From: Erysipelotrichaceae bacterium
Lineage (GTDB): Bacteria; Bacillota_I; Bacilli_A; Erysipelotrichales; Erysipelotrichaceae
Assembly: GCA_024684175.1 (NCBI GenBank)
Contig: JAIKXJ010000061.1
Coordinates: forward strand, 1-30,713
DNA: 30,713 bases
Direction of reading: 5' to 3'
Below the pieces are notes generated by a model that saw only the letters and a program-made list of their open reading frames with translations, was not told the DNA's origin and did no database searches. The position numbers and the translations under genes were made by a program. How positions within the stretch are numbered: position 1 is the first letter of the stretch; each line of letters begins with the position of its first letter. Shown here piece after piece: positions 24,833 to 30,708 of the stretch.

Positions 24833-26404
24833 TCAGTCGACCTGTATCCATTCGCCGTCCTGATCGGCGATCCATTGGTCCGGAGCGATGTTGAACCAGG
24901 TATAGCCTTCGTTGAACAAGGCTCGCGAAGCAGTATAGGTGCTGCCTTTCTTTCCCCGGGCGACGACTTCACCGGTCTTGGCCGAATGGCTGTTTCGGAT
25001 GTTGATGCTTCCTTCGGCGATGACCGTCAGTTTGTAACTGTGATCTTTGATCACGATGGAATCGATGATCGTCTGTAATTCCTCTTCGTTGATCCCGCTT
25101 GCGTAGATCGTGAAGTTGGAATTCATGTTGCGGATCTTCGGCCCGAAGGAAGCGGTGATGCTGCCGGTGTAGGAAGAACAGGCGCCTTTGCCGATGTTCT
25201 TGCCGCTGATCGTCTTGTTTCCGCTGAGAGAACTTTCTTTGTTTTCGGGGGAGAAGAAGACGGAGATGTTCAAAGCACTCTGCAGTTTTTCAACGCTCGG
25301 ATAGAAACTGTAATAGTAATTGTAGTTGGTGTGTTCTCCGCTTTTGTCCTTCCAGGTATAGATGTCTTCGTTCCTGGTCAGGATCCAGGTCTCCGGGACA
25401 TCGACCGTGAAGATCGAGGTGACGAACGTATCGAAAGGGATCTTTCTTTCATTGACCATGTCCTTGTCGATCTTCAAAAGCTTCCAGGAATCGCTTTGGA
25501 TGTCGTAGTACATGTTGGCCGTAAGCTCATAGCCCGTCTTGTATAAAGGACGTTCGTAGGACAGCAGGTCGTAGTAGTAGGCCGACCGCGATTCGCTGGC
25601 GGCCTTCATGCTGCGGTATTGGGCGAGCGGGTATTCTTTCAGGACCAGGGAATCCACGGTCTGTTTGTCGCATTTGCGTTTCGGGATGAGAGCAGAATCG
25701 TTCAGCGAGTAGTCCATCACGTTCCAGCTGCCGTCTCCGGTACGGGATAGTTTTGCGTTATATGTCCCTTTGTAGGTGTAGCGGTCGTTTTTGTAGCGCG
25801 CGGTAAAGGCGACCTCCTCGCTCCTGTTCTTGTAGTCCAGAAAGACCCGGGCATCGGTGACCCCGTCGAGTTTCAGGTCCGTGTTCTTGAGTTCACTGTT
25901 GTTTTCCAGCAGAAACTGTGCGACTTTTTCCGCGATGCGCTGTTCGCTGTCTTCGATGATCGTTTTTGATTCTTCGTCACCGATGTTTTCCACGGCGTGG
26001 ATCGCATCTTCGTAGCTGCCTTTTTCATACATCGATCTCGCGGAATTCTTTTTGATCAGCGGCAGTCCGAAGATCAGGAAAGCCGCAAGAAGCAGCAGGA
26101 TCAGGATGCCGATCAGGATGAACTTTGCGGGAGACTTCTTCTTTTTCGTTTCCGGTCTTGCGGTCCCGGGGACCATCCCGGTCTCTTCTTCACGCTTTAC
26201 GCGGATGACATGTTTGATGACCTTGCGCTGCACCGGACCCTGATGAACGATCTGAGGCAATTCTTCCGTTTCCGTGTCCTGAACTTCTTCTTCGAGCGGC
26301 TCTTGCGGAGCTTCTGCGATATCGGAAGCTGTCTCTTCTTTGATCTCAAAGGTGACCGTTTCAAGAGTCTCTATATTTTGTTTTTTCTCATTTTTCTCTG
26401 ACAT
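24833..26404 (-). CDS. Membrane-anchored extracellular protein with C-terminal SH3-like domain
   Basis: This 523-residue protein has four visible parts. An acidic, disordered cytoplasmic N-terminus covers about residues 1-90, ending in KKKK. One membrane helix (about 94-116, FILIGILILLLLAAFLIFGLP) follows. The long middle region (about 120-450) is rich in Tyr, Ser and Lys; its first part (SARSMYEKGSYEDAIHAVENI) is helical and the rest beta-rich. A bacterial SH3-like domain (about 455-523: LTVIAEGSINIRNSHSAKTGEVV to WFNIAPDQWIADQDGEWIQV) ends the chain. The layout implies type II topology with the SH3 domain outside, possibly touching the cell wall. It is monocistronic with its own terminator. 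I cannot assign a specific function. Confidence 0.85.
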   Translation of the reverse strand: MSEKNEKKQNIETLETVTFEIKEETASDIAEAPQEPLEEEVQDTETEELPQIVHQGPVQRKVIKHVIRVKREEETGMVPGTARPETKKKKSPAKFILIGILILLLLAAFLIFGLPLIKKNSARSMYEKGSYEDAIHAVENIGDEESKTIIEDSEQRIAEKVAQFLLENNSELKNTDLKLDGVTDARVFLDYKNRSEEVAFTARYKNDRYTYKGTYNAKLSRTGDGSWNVMDYSLNDSALIPKRKCDKQTVDSLVLKEYPLAQYRSMKAASESRSAYYYDLLSYERPLYKTGYELTANMYYDIQSDSWKLLKIDKDMVNERKIPFDTFVTSIFTVDVPETWILTRNEDIYTWKDKSGEHTNYNYYYSFYPSVEKLQSALNISVFFSPENKESSLSGNKTISGKNIGKGACSSYTGSITASFGPKIRNMNSNFTIYASGINEEELQTIIDSIVIKDHSYKLTVIAEGSINIRNSHSAKTGEVVARGKKGSTYTASRALFNEGYTWFNIAPDQWIADQDGEWIQVD

Positions 26405-26439
26405 AAGTTTTACAGTCCTTGTGTGGATCTTACGTTCTC

Positions 26440-26445
26440 ATTATA
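26440..26445 (-). promoter_or_regulatory. -10 element for the SH3-domain protein
   Basis: TATAAT on the minus strand, 35 bases before the start codon, in the divergent gap to the plus-strand membrane gene. No clear -35. Confidence 0.45.
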
Positions 26446-26516
26446 ACGTGTTGAGTGTGTATAGTCCTAAAGGCAAAATACGGGAAAAAGGAGGAAGAAG
26501 GTGATATCGTAAGGTC

Positions 26517-27125
26517 ATGAAAGATTTTAAGAAGATCCGTATCGTATTGAATACCGTTTTGCCGCTCATCATCATCTTCGAGTGGCTGAACATGTTTTTC
26601 TTTGCGGACGGGAACGCTTTGAGCAGCCGCGGTCTTCAGTCTTTGAAATACTTCACGATCCTTTCCAACCTGCTGGAGGCCTTTGCCTGTTTCTGGTGGT
26701 TGTTCAAAAGGGATGAGGTGCTCAAATTCACGGCGAGCGTCGCAGTGATGGTGACATTCACCGTTGTGATGTTGTTCCTGGGTCCGATGTTCGGCTATCC
26801 GGCGATGTTTGCCGGACCGAGTCTCTGGTTTCATCTGCTGGTACCTCTAACCGCGCTGGCGGAGGTCCTGTTCCTGGTGAAACGGACGTATTCAAAGAAA
26901 GAGATCTTTCTGGCTTCGCTGACGATGGCGGTCTACGGGACCTTCTATCTGGGAAACATCCTGATCAACGGCAGAGGACAGCGGCCCGCTTCCAACGACT
27001 GGTACGGTTTCCTGACCTGGGGCTATCCGGTCGGCGTGCTCATCTACTTCGCGATCTGGGGGATCACCTATCTGATCGGTGTCTTCATTTCGTACATCAA
27101 CGATCTCTACGACCGCAGGCATTAG
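26517..27125 (+). CDS. Six-helix integral membrane protein (Pr6Pr/FAR-17a-like)
   Basis: The 202-residue protein has about six membrane segments: VLNTVLPLIIIFEWLNMFFF, YFTILSNLLEAFACFWWLF, FTASVAVMVTFTVVMLFLGP, SLWFHLLVPLTALAEVLFLV, the YGTFYLGNIL region and a last one near VGVLIYFAIWGITYLIGVFI. The LKYFTILSNLL and SLWFHLLVPL motifs recall Pr6Pr/FAR-17a/AIG1-like membrane proteins, but the match is from memory and approximate. The start codon has only a weak AAGG close by; a GGAGG lies about 20 bases upstream. Function unknown. Confidence 0.72.
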   Translation: MKDFKKIRIVLNTVLPLIIIFEWLNMFFFADGNALSSRGLQSLKYFTILSNLLEAFACFWWLFKRDEVLKFTASVAVMVTFTVVMLFLGPMFGYPAMFAGPSLWFHLLVPLTALAEVLFLVKRTYSKKEIFLASLTMAVYGTFYLGNILINGRGQRPASNDWYGFLTWGYPVGVLIYFAIWGITYLIGVFISYINDLYDRRH

Positions 27126-27161
27126 ATATGGAATACAAAACGATAAAAGGAGGAACTCTAT

Positions 27162-27575
27162 ATGAAGATCGCTGTCAGATATTACACGAAGACCGGCAAT
27201 ACCAAGCGTCTGGCGGAGGCCGTCGCCGATGCCGTCGGCTGCAAAGCCCTGCCGATCAGTGAACCGGTCGAAGAGAAGACGGATATCCTGTTTCTGGGAA
27301 ATTCCTATTACGCTTTCAGCATCGATCCGGAAGTCCGTGAATTCGTAAGGGAACTCGATCCGACAAAGGTCGGAAAGATCGTCAACTTCGGTTCGGCGGC
27401 GATGTTGAACTCGACGTACAAAAAGGTGAAGGCGGAAGCCGATAAGAAAGGCATCCCGATGGATGAACGGGAGTTCCATTGCAAAGGGGAATTCAAGGGC
27501 ATCCACAAGGGAAAGCCGGATGCGGAAGACCTGAAAGCCGCTGCGGACTTCGCCAAAACGGTCATCAACAGCTGA
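27162..27575 (+). CDS. Flavodoxin-like FMN protein
   Basis: This 137-residue protein has the FMN phosphate loop TKTGNTKRLA at residues 9-18, followed by alternating beta strands and helices (TDILFLGNSYYAF, GKIVNFGSAA). Length fits short-chain flavodoxin-domain proteins. It is likely a cytoplasmic electron carrier or FMN-binding reductase partner; the redox partner is unknown. AAAAGGAGG precedes the ATG. It follows the membrane protein gene by 36 bases, possibly co-transcribed, and ends before a plus-strand terminator. Confidence 0.85.
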   Translation: MKIAVRYYTKTGNTKRLAEAVADAVGCKALPISEPVEEKTDILFLGNSYYAFSIDPEVREFVRELDPTKVGKIVNFGSAAMLNSTYKKVKAEADKKGIPMDEREFHCKGEFKGIHKGKPDAEDLKAAADFAKTVINS

Positions 27576-27593
27576 ATCCTTTGATCGAAAATA

Positions 27594-27615
27594 AAAAGGA
27601 TCACTGCTGTGATCC
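27594..27615 (-). terminator. Terminator for the DUF2200 gene, minus strand
   Basis: GGATCAC (27598-27604) / GTGATCC (27609-27615) is a perfect 7-bp stem with a TGCT loop. Read on the minus strand it is followed by TTTTT-A-TTTT, so it terminates leftward transcription. Confidence 0.75.
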
Positions 27616-27637
27616 CGGAAATGAAATACTATTCTTT

Positions 27638-27665
27638 GGCCTTCTGGTTTCAGGAGGCCTTTTTT
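27638..27665 (+). terminator. Terminator after the flavodoxin gene, plus strand
   Basis: GGCCTTCTG (27638-27646) pairs with CAGGAGGCC (27651-27659) with one G-U pair, followed by six T. Confidence 0.88.
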
Positions 27666-27705
27666 ATATGATGACAAGACCTGAAGCCCGATCTTCTCAT
27701 GCGCT

Positions 27706-28053
27706 TCAGCGCAGGATCTTTTCGATGGCTTTGCCTTTGGCAAGCTCATCGATGAGTTTGTCAAGCTGCCGCATCCGTTTGATCAGAGGGTCTTCGATGG
27801 ATCCGATATCGATCCCGCAGATCTTTCCTTTGATCAATTCGCTCCGTTGATTGTAAGACGGTGCTTCTTCAAGGAAACGGCCATAAGATAAAGACGATCG
27901 GAATGCATTTTCGATCTCTTCCTTCGTATAGCCGGTCAGCCAGGAGGTGAGAACATCGACGTCTTCCCGTGTCCGTCCTTTGCGTAAAGCTTTGTTGATC
28001 AAAGCGGTATAGATCTGTGAAAAGTCCATTTCCAAAGCCGTTTTTCTTGCCAT
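27706..28053 (-). CDS. DUF2200 family protein
   Basis: This 115-residue conserved protein matches the DUF2200 pattern. It has FSQIYTALINKALRKGRT near the start, DVDVLTSWLTGYTKEEIENA in the middle, and LIKGKICGIDIGSIEDPLIKRMR followed by LDKLIDELAKGKAIEKILR at the end. The family is widespread and uncharacterised. Small, soluble, no catalytic motif that I can identify. AGAGGG precedes the ATG and a TATAAT lies at 28072-28077. It is monocistronic. Confidence 0.9.
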   Translation of the reverse strand: MARKTALEMDFSQIYTALINKALRKGRTREDVDVLTSWLTGYTKEEIENAFRSSLSYGRFLEEAPSYNQRSELIKGKICGIDIGSIEDPLIKRMRQLDKLIDELAKGKAIEKILR

Positions 28054-28071
28054 ATCGATCCCTCTGATCTC

Positions 28072-28077
28072 ATTATA
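28072..28077 (-). promoter_or_regulatory. -10 element of the DUF2200 gene
   Basis: TATAAT on the minus strand, 19 bases before the start codon. No strong -35. Confidence 0.5.
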
Positions 28078-28139
28078 ACGGACGGATCCGCTGAAGAAGA
28101 GATATGGTCAGGGACTTTTCAATAATGTTAACCAGGCTA

Positions 28140-28206
28140 AATTGTAAAATCGTTACTGATTGATACAAAAACAGCATTTTTGTAACTTTACATGGATTTT
28201 ACAATT
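28140..28206. repeat. Nested inverted repeat, 12-bp outer and 8-bp inner arms
   Basis: Outer arms AATTGTAAAATC (28140-28151) and GATTTTACAATT (28195-28206) are exact reverse complements. Inside, TACAAAAA (28164-28171) and TTTTTGTA (28177-28184) are exact complements around CAGCA. GTTAC (28152-28156) and GTAAC (28182-28186) give a competing pairing. It could be an operator, a hairpin in RNA, or a small mobile-element remnant. Confidence 0.75.
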
Positions 28207-28241
28207 GCGGATTTGTTGCAAGTTTTATGTAAAATGAGATT

Positions 28242-28279
28242 AGAATTATGACAGCTGTGGCTGTCTGAAACATAATTCT
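28242..28279 (+). promoter_or_regulatory. Long hairpin in the leader of the 83-residue gene
   Basis: AGAATTATG (28242-28250) pairs exactly with CATAATTCT (28271-28279). Inside it ACAGC (28251-28255) pairs with GCTGT (28260-28264) around TGTG, leaving a one-sided CTGAAA bulge. The next stretch can pair CTGATT (28278-28283) with AATCAG (28306-28311), which competes for two bases. Confidence 0.55.
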
Positions 28280-28374
28280 GATTCGATACAGATCTGATAT
28301 ATCCAAATCAGAAGGGTTCGTATTCTCTTAAAAGGGCAATACCGCAGAAACGTTGATTCAGAAAGCGAGGTACT

Positions 28375-28626
28375 ATGAGTCCAATTGGCAAGTCTATCCG
28401 CAGCCGAGCGACCGGATCTCCAGGCATCATCACAGGTATCACTCGAGACAAACTGTCTGTTTCTTTCCGCTATTCCGGGATCGTCGAACTGCCGATCAAG
28501 AAATATGAGGAATTGCTGGAAATGAACTCCGAAGTCAGGGAAGCGATCGAACAGTTCAGAGAATCCGTCAAACGGAGCAGAAAAAAGAAAGCTTATCCTG
28601 AAACAGAAATGATGACCGGCAAATAG
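28375..28626 (+). CDS. Small basic protein, SH3/KOW-like N-terminal barrel
   Basis: This 83-residue protein begins with a beta-rich segment, SIRSRATGSPGIITGITRDKLSVSFRYSGIVELPIKKYEELLEM (about residues 7-50). It resembles the small SH3-like barrels built on a G-x-G-x-(I/V)-T pattern that accompany some helicases. A helical charged tail (NSEVREAIEQFRESVKRSRKKK) follows. The basic end suggests nucleic-acid or ribosome binding, but this is inference. GCGAGG lies 4 bases before the ATG. It has its own hairpin terminator and a long structured leader, so it appears monocistronic and regulated. Confidence 0.7.
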   Translation: MSPIGKSIRSRATGSPGIITGITRDKLSVSFRYSGIVELPIKKYEELLEMNSEVREAIEQFRESVKRSRKKKAYPETEMMTGK

Positions 28627-28659
28627 GCCGGCAGTACCACTCATCGATCCATCATCACG

Positions 28660-28682
28660 ACCTCTTTCCGAAAGAGGTTTTG
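28660..28682 (+). terminator. Hairpin terminator after the 83-residue gene
   Basis: ACCTCTTT (28660-28667) pairs with AAAGAGGT (28671-28678) around CCG, followed by a short T-stretch. The weak T-run lowers confidence. Confidence 0.6.
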
Positions 28683-28863
28683 CCGTCTTTATGACTGCGT
28701 TTTTATTCATGTGCGATGTCATGTCGCACCAAGATCACTTTGAACTGTCCTTCTTCATCTTCCGTTCCGGGCTTCCTTATTATTTCTGATGTGACAACAT
28801 CAAATTTACTCCTTCCAGACAATACCCCTAGCATTTGTTTGCCGGGACGAGGGGATGAAGAAA
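28683..28863. other. Noncoding stretch with two short perfect hairpins
   Basis: No believable gene on either strand: the open frames here have no ribosome-binding site and low-complexity, shadow-like translations. Two exact hairpins are visible, GTGCGA (28711-28716) / TCGCAC (28724-28729) and TGATGT (28787-28792) / ACATCA (28797-28802), plus CCCCT (28825-28829) / AGGGG (28850-28854). They may form the 5' part of the structured RNA that follows. Confidence 0.5.
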
Positions 28864-29056
28864 GACAGATGAAGGTGTTTCAGGGACTGCGCTACCTCCG
28901 CAAAAACGGCAGTTCTCTGAAACACAGCAACAGGACAGCTGAACGGACGAAGGGCCCGCTTAAAAGCTTTGACCCTCTCATCTGAAAAACTTACCGGGCG
29001 CTTCGTCTTTCAGCTTCTGAAGATCCTTGTCTGTTAAAATGGAATGGGGATCTGAC
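28864..29056 (+). ncRNA. Candidate structured RNA / leader of the GNAT gene
   Basis: The plus-strand RNA can form a three-way junction. A closing stem pairs ACAGA (28865-28869) and AAGG (28872-28875) with TCTGT (29030-29034) and CCTT (29025-29028). Hairpin 1 pairs GTGTTTCAG (28875-28883) with CTGAAACAC (28917-28925) and continues GGA-CTGC/GCAG-TCT. Hairpin 2 has 19 pairs in three blocks: 28937-28943 with 29009-29015, 28946-28952 with 29001-29007, and 28954-28958 with 28995-28999. CAGATGA (28866-28872) also matches TCATCTG (28978-28984) in the hairpin 2 loop, an alternative or pseudoknot. I match it to no class I know (not RNase P, tmRNA, 6S, SRP or a common riboswitch). Strand is inferred from the downstream gene. 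Confidence 0.5.
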
Positions 29057-29608
29057 TTGAACAAAGAACTTAGATACGAGAAAGTCAGAAAAGATCGTCA
29101 TGATCTTTTTTCTGTCAAAGCACTTTATGAGAGATCCTTTCCGGAAAATGAAAGGATCCCTTTTCATATCCTCTTGCAGATGAAGGAGTCCGATGCGCTG
29201 TTTTATGCGGTCTACGGACCGGAAGGGCTCATCGGTCTGTACCATGTCTTCCTGAGTGAGACGCTCCTCTATCTTTCCTATATCTGCATAAGAGAAGATC
29301 TCAAAGGCAAAGGCTACGGGACAAAGATACTTCGACACATCCATGAGATGCTTGAAGGCAAGCCGATCGTCATCGATATCGAAGAAGTCAATCAAGAGGA
29401 TGCCAATTATGTCGAAGAGCTTCGCCGGAGATATTTCTATGTGAACAACGGTTATGTTTCAACGGGGATCTTCTATCATTTCTTCGATGTGGATTACGAA
29501 CTCTTGTCTTACGGAGGGCAGGTGAACCGGCAGATGTGGATCGATCTGACGCTGAAGATCTGGGGAAAGCGGGCGAAAGGTGCCAGATACAAGGAGGACA
29601 AAGGATGA
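29057..29608 (+). CDS. GNAT-family N-acetyltransferase
   Basis: This 183-residue protein (TTG start at 29057) belongs to the acetyl-CoA-dependent GNAT fold. The N-terminal LFSVKALYERSFPENERIPFHILLQM and the acetyl-CoA loop ICIREDLKGKGYGTKILRHIHEML are typical. Substrate is unknown. Start choice: GGGGA (29046-29050) is 6 bases before the TTG, and homologous GNATs begin near here; an ATG at 29039 has no ribosome-binding site, and the frame also extends to a TTG at 29027. The gene overlaps the DUF3810 gene by four bases (ATGA). Its ribosome-binding site can be masked by AGATCC in the upstream structured RNA. Confidence 0.82.
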   Translation: MNKELRYEKVRKDRHDLFSVKALYERSFPENERIPFHILLQMKESDALFYAVYGPEGLIGLYHVFLSETLLYLSYICIREDLKGKGYGTKILRHIHEMLEGKPIVIDIEEVNQEDANYVEELRRRYFYVNNGYVSTGIFYHFFDVDYELLSYGGQVNRQMWIDLTLKIWGKRAKGARYKEDKG

Positions 29609-30675
29609 AACGGCGTTTTCTCATTTGTCTTTTTCTGCTGGCCGCAGACGGGATATTGATGTTCCTGTTTCGGAACTTCCCCGATCTTTTTTTCCCGGTA
29701 TACCGCAATATTTCAAAATCCTGGATCGCTTTTCTGAGTGCCTTGAGCGGCGGTCTCAAGATCGCCGTCTGGGATATCGGGGCACTGGTATTGTTCTTTT
29801 TTGCGCTGATCACTCTGGTACTTACTGTGATCAAAAAGCGTTCTTTCCTCAACTGGCTGAGCTATGCGGTCTTGGTCGCGGCAATCTTGCTGAGCATCGC
29901 GGTGGATGGCTGGATGCTGAACCATTATGCGCCGAAACTGAGCAGCGAGCTGGATCTTGTTGTCGGAGAATACAGTTACGAACAGCTCTATGAAACGACG
30001 CAATATTATTACGATGAAGCGGCAAAGTATGCCGCAGCGATCGCCAGAGACGAAGAAGGCCATGCCATGAAACAGGACTTTTATGAGATGGCTTCTCTTG
30101 CCGGAGCTTCCTATGAGAAACTTGCGGAAAGCTATCCGGTCTTCAAAGGATCTTCGGTCAGAATCAAGAAGCTCTCTTTGATCGGCGAATATCTGATGTA
30201 TAACGGGATCGTGGGCATGTTCATGCCGATCAGCGGAGAAGCGGGCGTGCCGGGAAGCGTGCCGATCGTTCCGCTGGCGTTCACGATGACCCATGAGGCG
30301 GGGCACCGTCTGGGCCTGGCGGGAGAAGAAGAAGCCAACTTCGCCGCGTATCTGGCTTGTGTTAACAGCGAAGATGTCCGTTTCATCTACAGCGGCTATT
30401 ACAATGCCTTCTCTTACTGTTTCTCTGCCTTGTACAGGACCGATCCCGAAGAGGCAGTTGAGCTTTACAAGTCGAAGGAAGACCGGGGACATCTGCTGGT
30501 CCGTCTCGACCGCAGCGATACGTCAGCTGTCTACCGGAGCTACGATTCTCCTTTGCAGGAGGTCTCCGATAAGGTGAACGATACTTATCTCAAGACCTTC
30601 TCGGAAAAAGAGGGGATCAAGAGTTACGGCATCGTGACGGATTATCTGATCGCTTGGCATCTGGAAGGAAGATAG
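29605..30675 (+). CDS. DUF3810 family membrane protein, putative zinc metalloprotease
   Basis: The protein has 356 residues from the ATG at 29605, which follows AAGGAGG. Three N-terminal membrane segments are visible: about residues 4-23, 54-76 and 84-103. An outward-facing domain (about 110-356) follows, with a zinc-binding motif THEAGHRLGLAGEEEANFAAYLAC (His230, Glu231, His234 and downstream Glu241-243), as in DUF3810. This looks like a gluzincin-type active site, so peptidase activity is likely but unproven, and the target is unknown. Co-translation with the GNAT gene is indicated by the four-base overlap. A new gene begins 33 bases after its stop. Confidence 0.88.
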   Translation: MKRRFLICLFLLAADGILMFLFRNFPDLFFPVYRNISKSWIAFLSALSGGLKIAVWDIGALVLFFFALITLVLTVIKKRSFLNWLSYAVLVAAILLSIAVDGWMLNHYAPKLSSELDLVVGEYSYEQLYETTQYYYDEAAKYAAAIARDEEGHAMKQDFYEMASLAGASYEKLAESYPVFKGSSVRIKKLSLIGEYLMYNGIVGMFMPISGEAGVPGSVPIVPLAFTMTHEAGHRLGLAGEEEANFAAYLACVNSEDVRFIYSGYYNAFSYCFSALYRTDPEEAVELYKSKEDRGHLLVRLDRSDTSAVYRSYDSPLQEVSDKVNDTYLKTFSEKEGIKSYGIVTDYLIAWHLEGR

Positions 30676-30708
30676 TATATCTTAGAAATGTGAGAAAAGG
30701 AGGTCTTT

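Larger units (their letters stand above)
28078..28374. other. Noncoding, AT-rich regulatory region with nested inverted repeats
   Basis: No credible gene is present. It lies between the divergent DUF2200 gene and the small 83-residue gene. It holds a perfect 12-base inverted repeat (28140-28151 / 28195-28206), an inner 8-base repeat (28164-28171 / 28177-28184), a third copy of TGTAAAAT at 28229-28236, and a long hairpin (28242-28279) that would be in the leader of the downstream gene. Confidence 0.7.

Noticed and set aside
26892..27764. Open frame of 290 codons on the minus strand opposite the flavodoxin
   Set aside because: It crosses two terminators and the flavodoxin gene, and its translation is rich in Arg/Asp/Phe without motifs.
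28246..28722. Minus-strand frame of 158 codons over the 83-residue gene
   Set aside because: No ribosome-binding site, composition unlike the neighbours, and it covers a hairpin terminator and leader structures. The plus-strand small gene explains the region better.
28716..28985. Plus-strand frame of 89 codons over the structured region
   Set aside because: No ribosome-binding site, Ser/Pro-rich non-family translation, and it lies over exact hairpins that point to RNA or DNA function.
29032..29040. TGTTAAAAT as an extended -10 promoter for the GNAT gene
   Set aside because: The motif is a good extended -10, but it would start transcription about 10 bases before the TTG, at the ribosome-binding site itself, with no -35. 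I keep it only as an alternative to the structured leader model.
28683..29056. RNase P RNA, 6S RNA, tmRNA, SRP RNA or T-box for the structured region
   Set aside because: I looked for their conserved cores on both strands (GAGGAAAGTCC, the tmRNA acceptor and CCA end, the GGAAGGAAGCAGCA-type SRP core, the T-box GGTGGNACCGCG) and found none.
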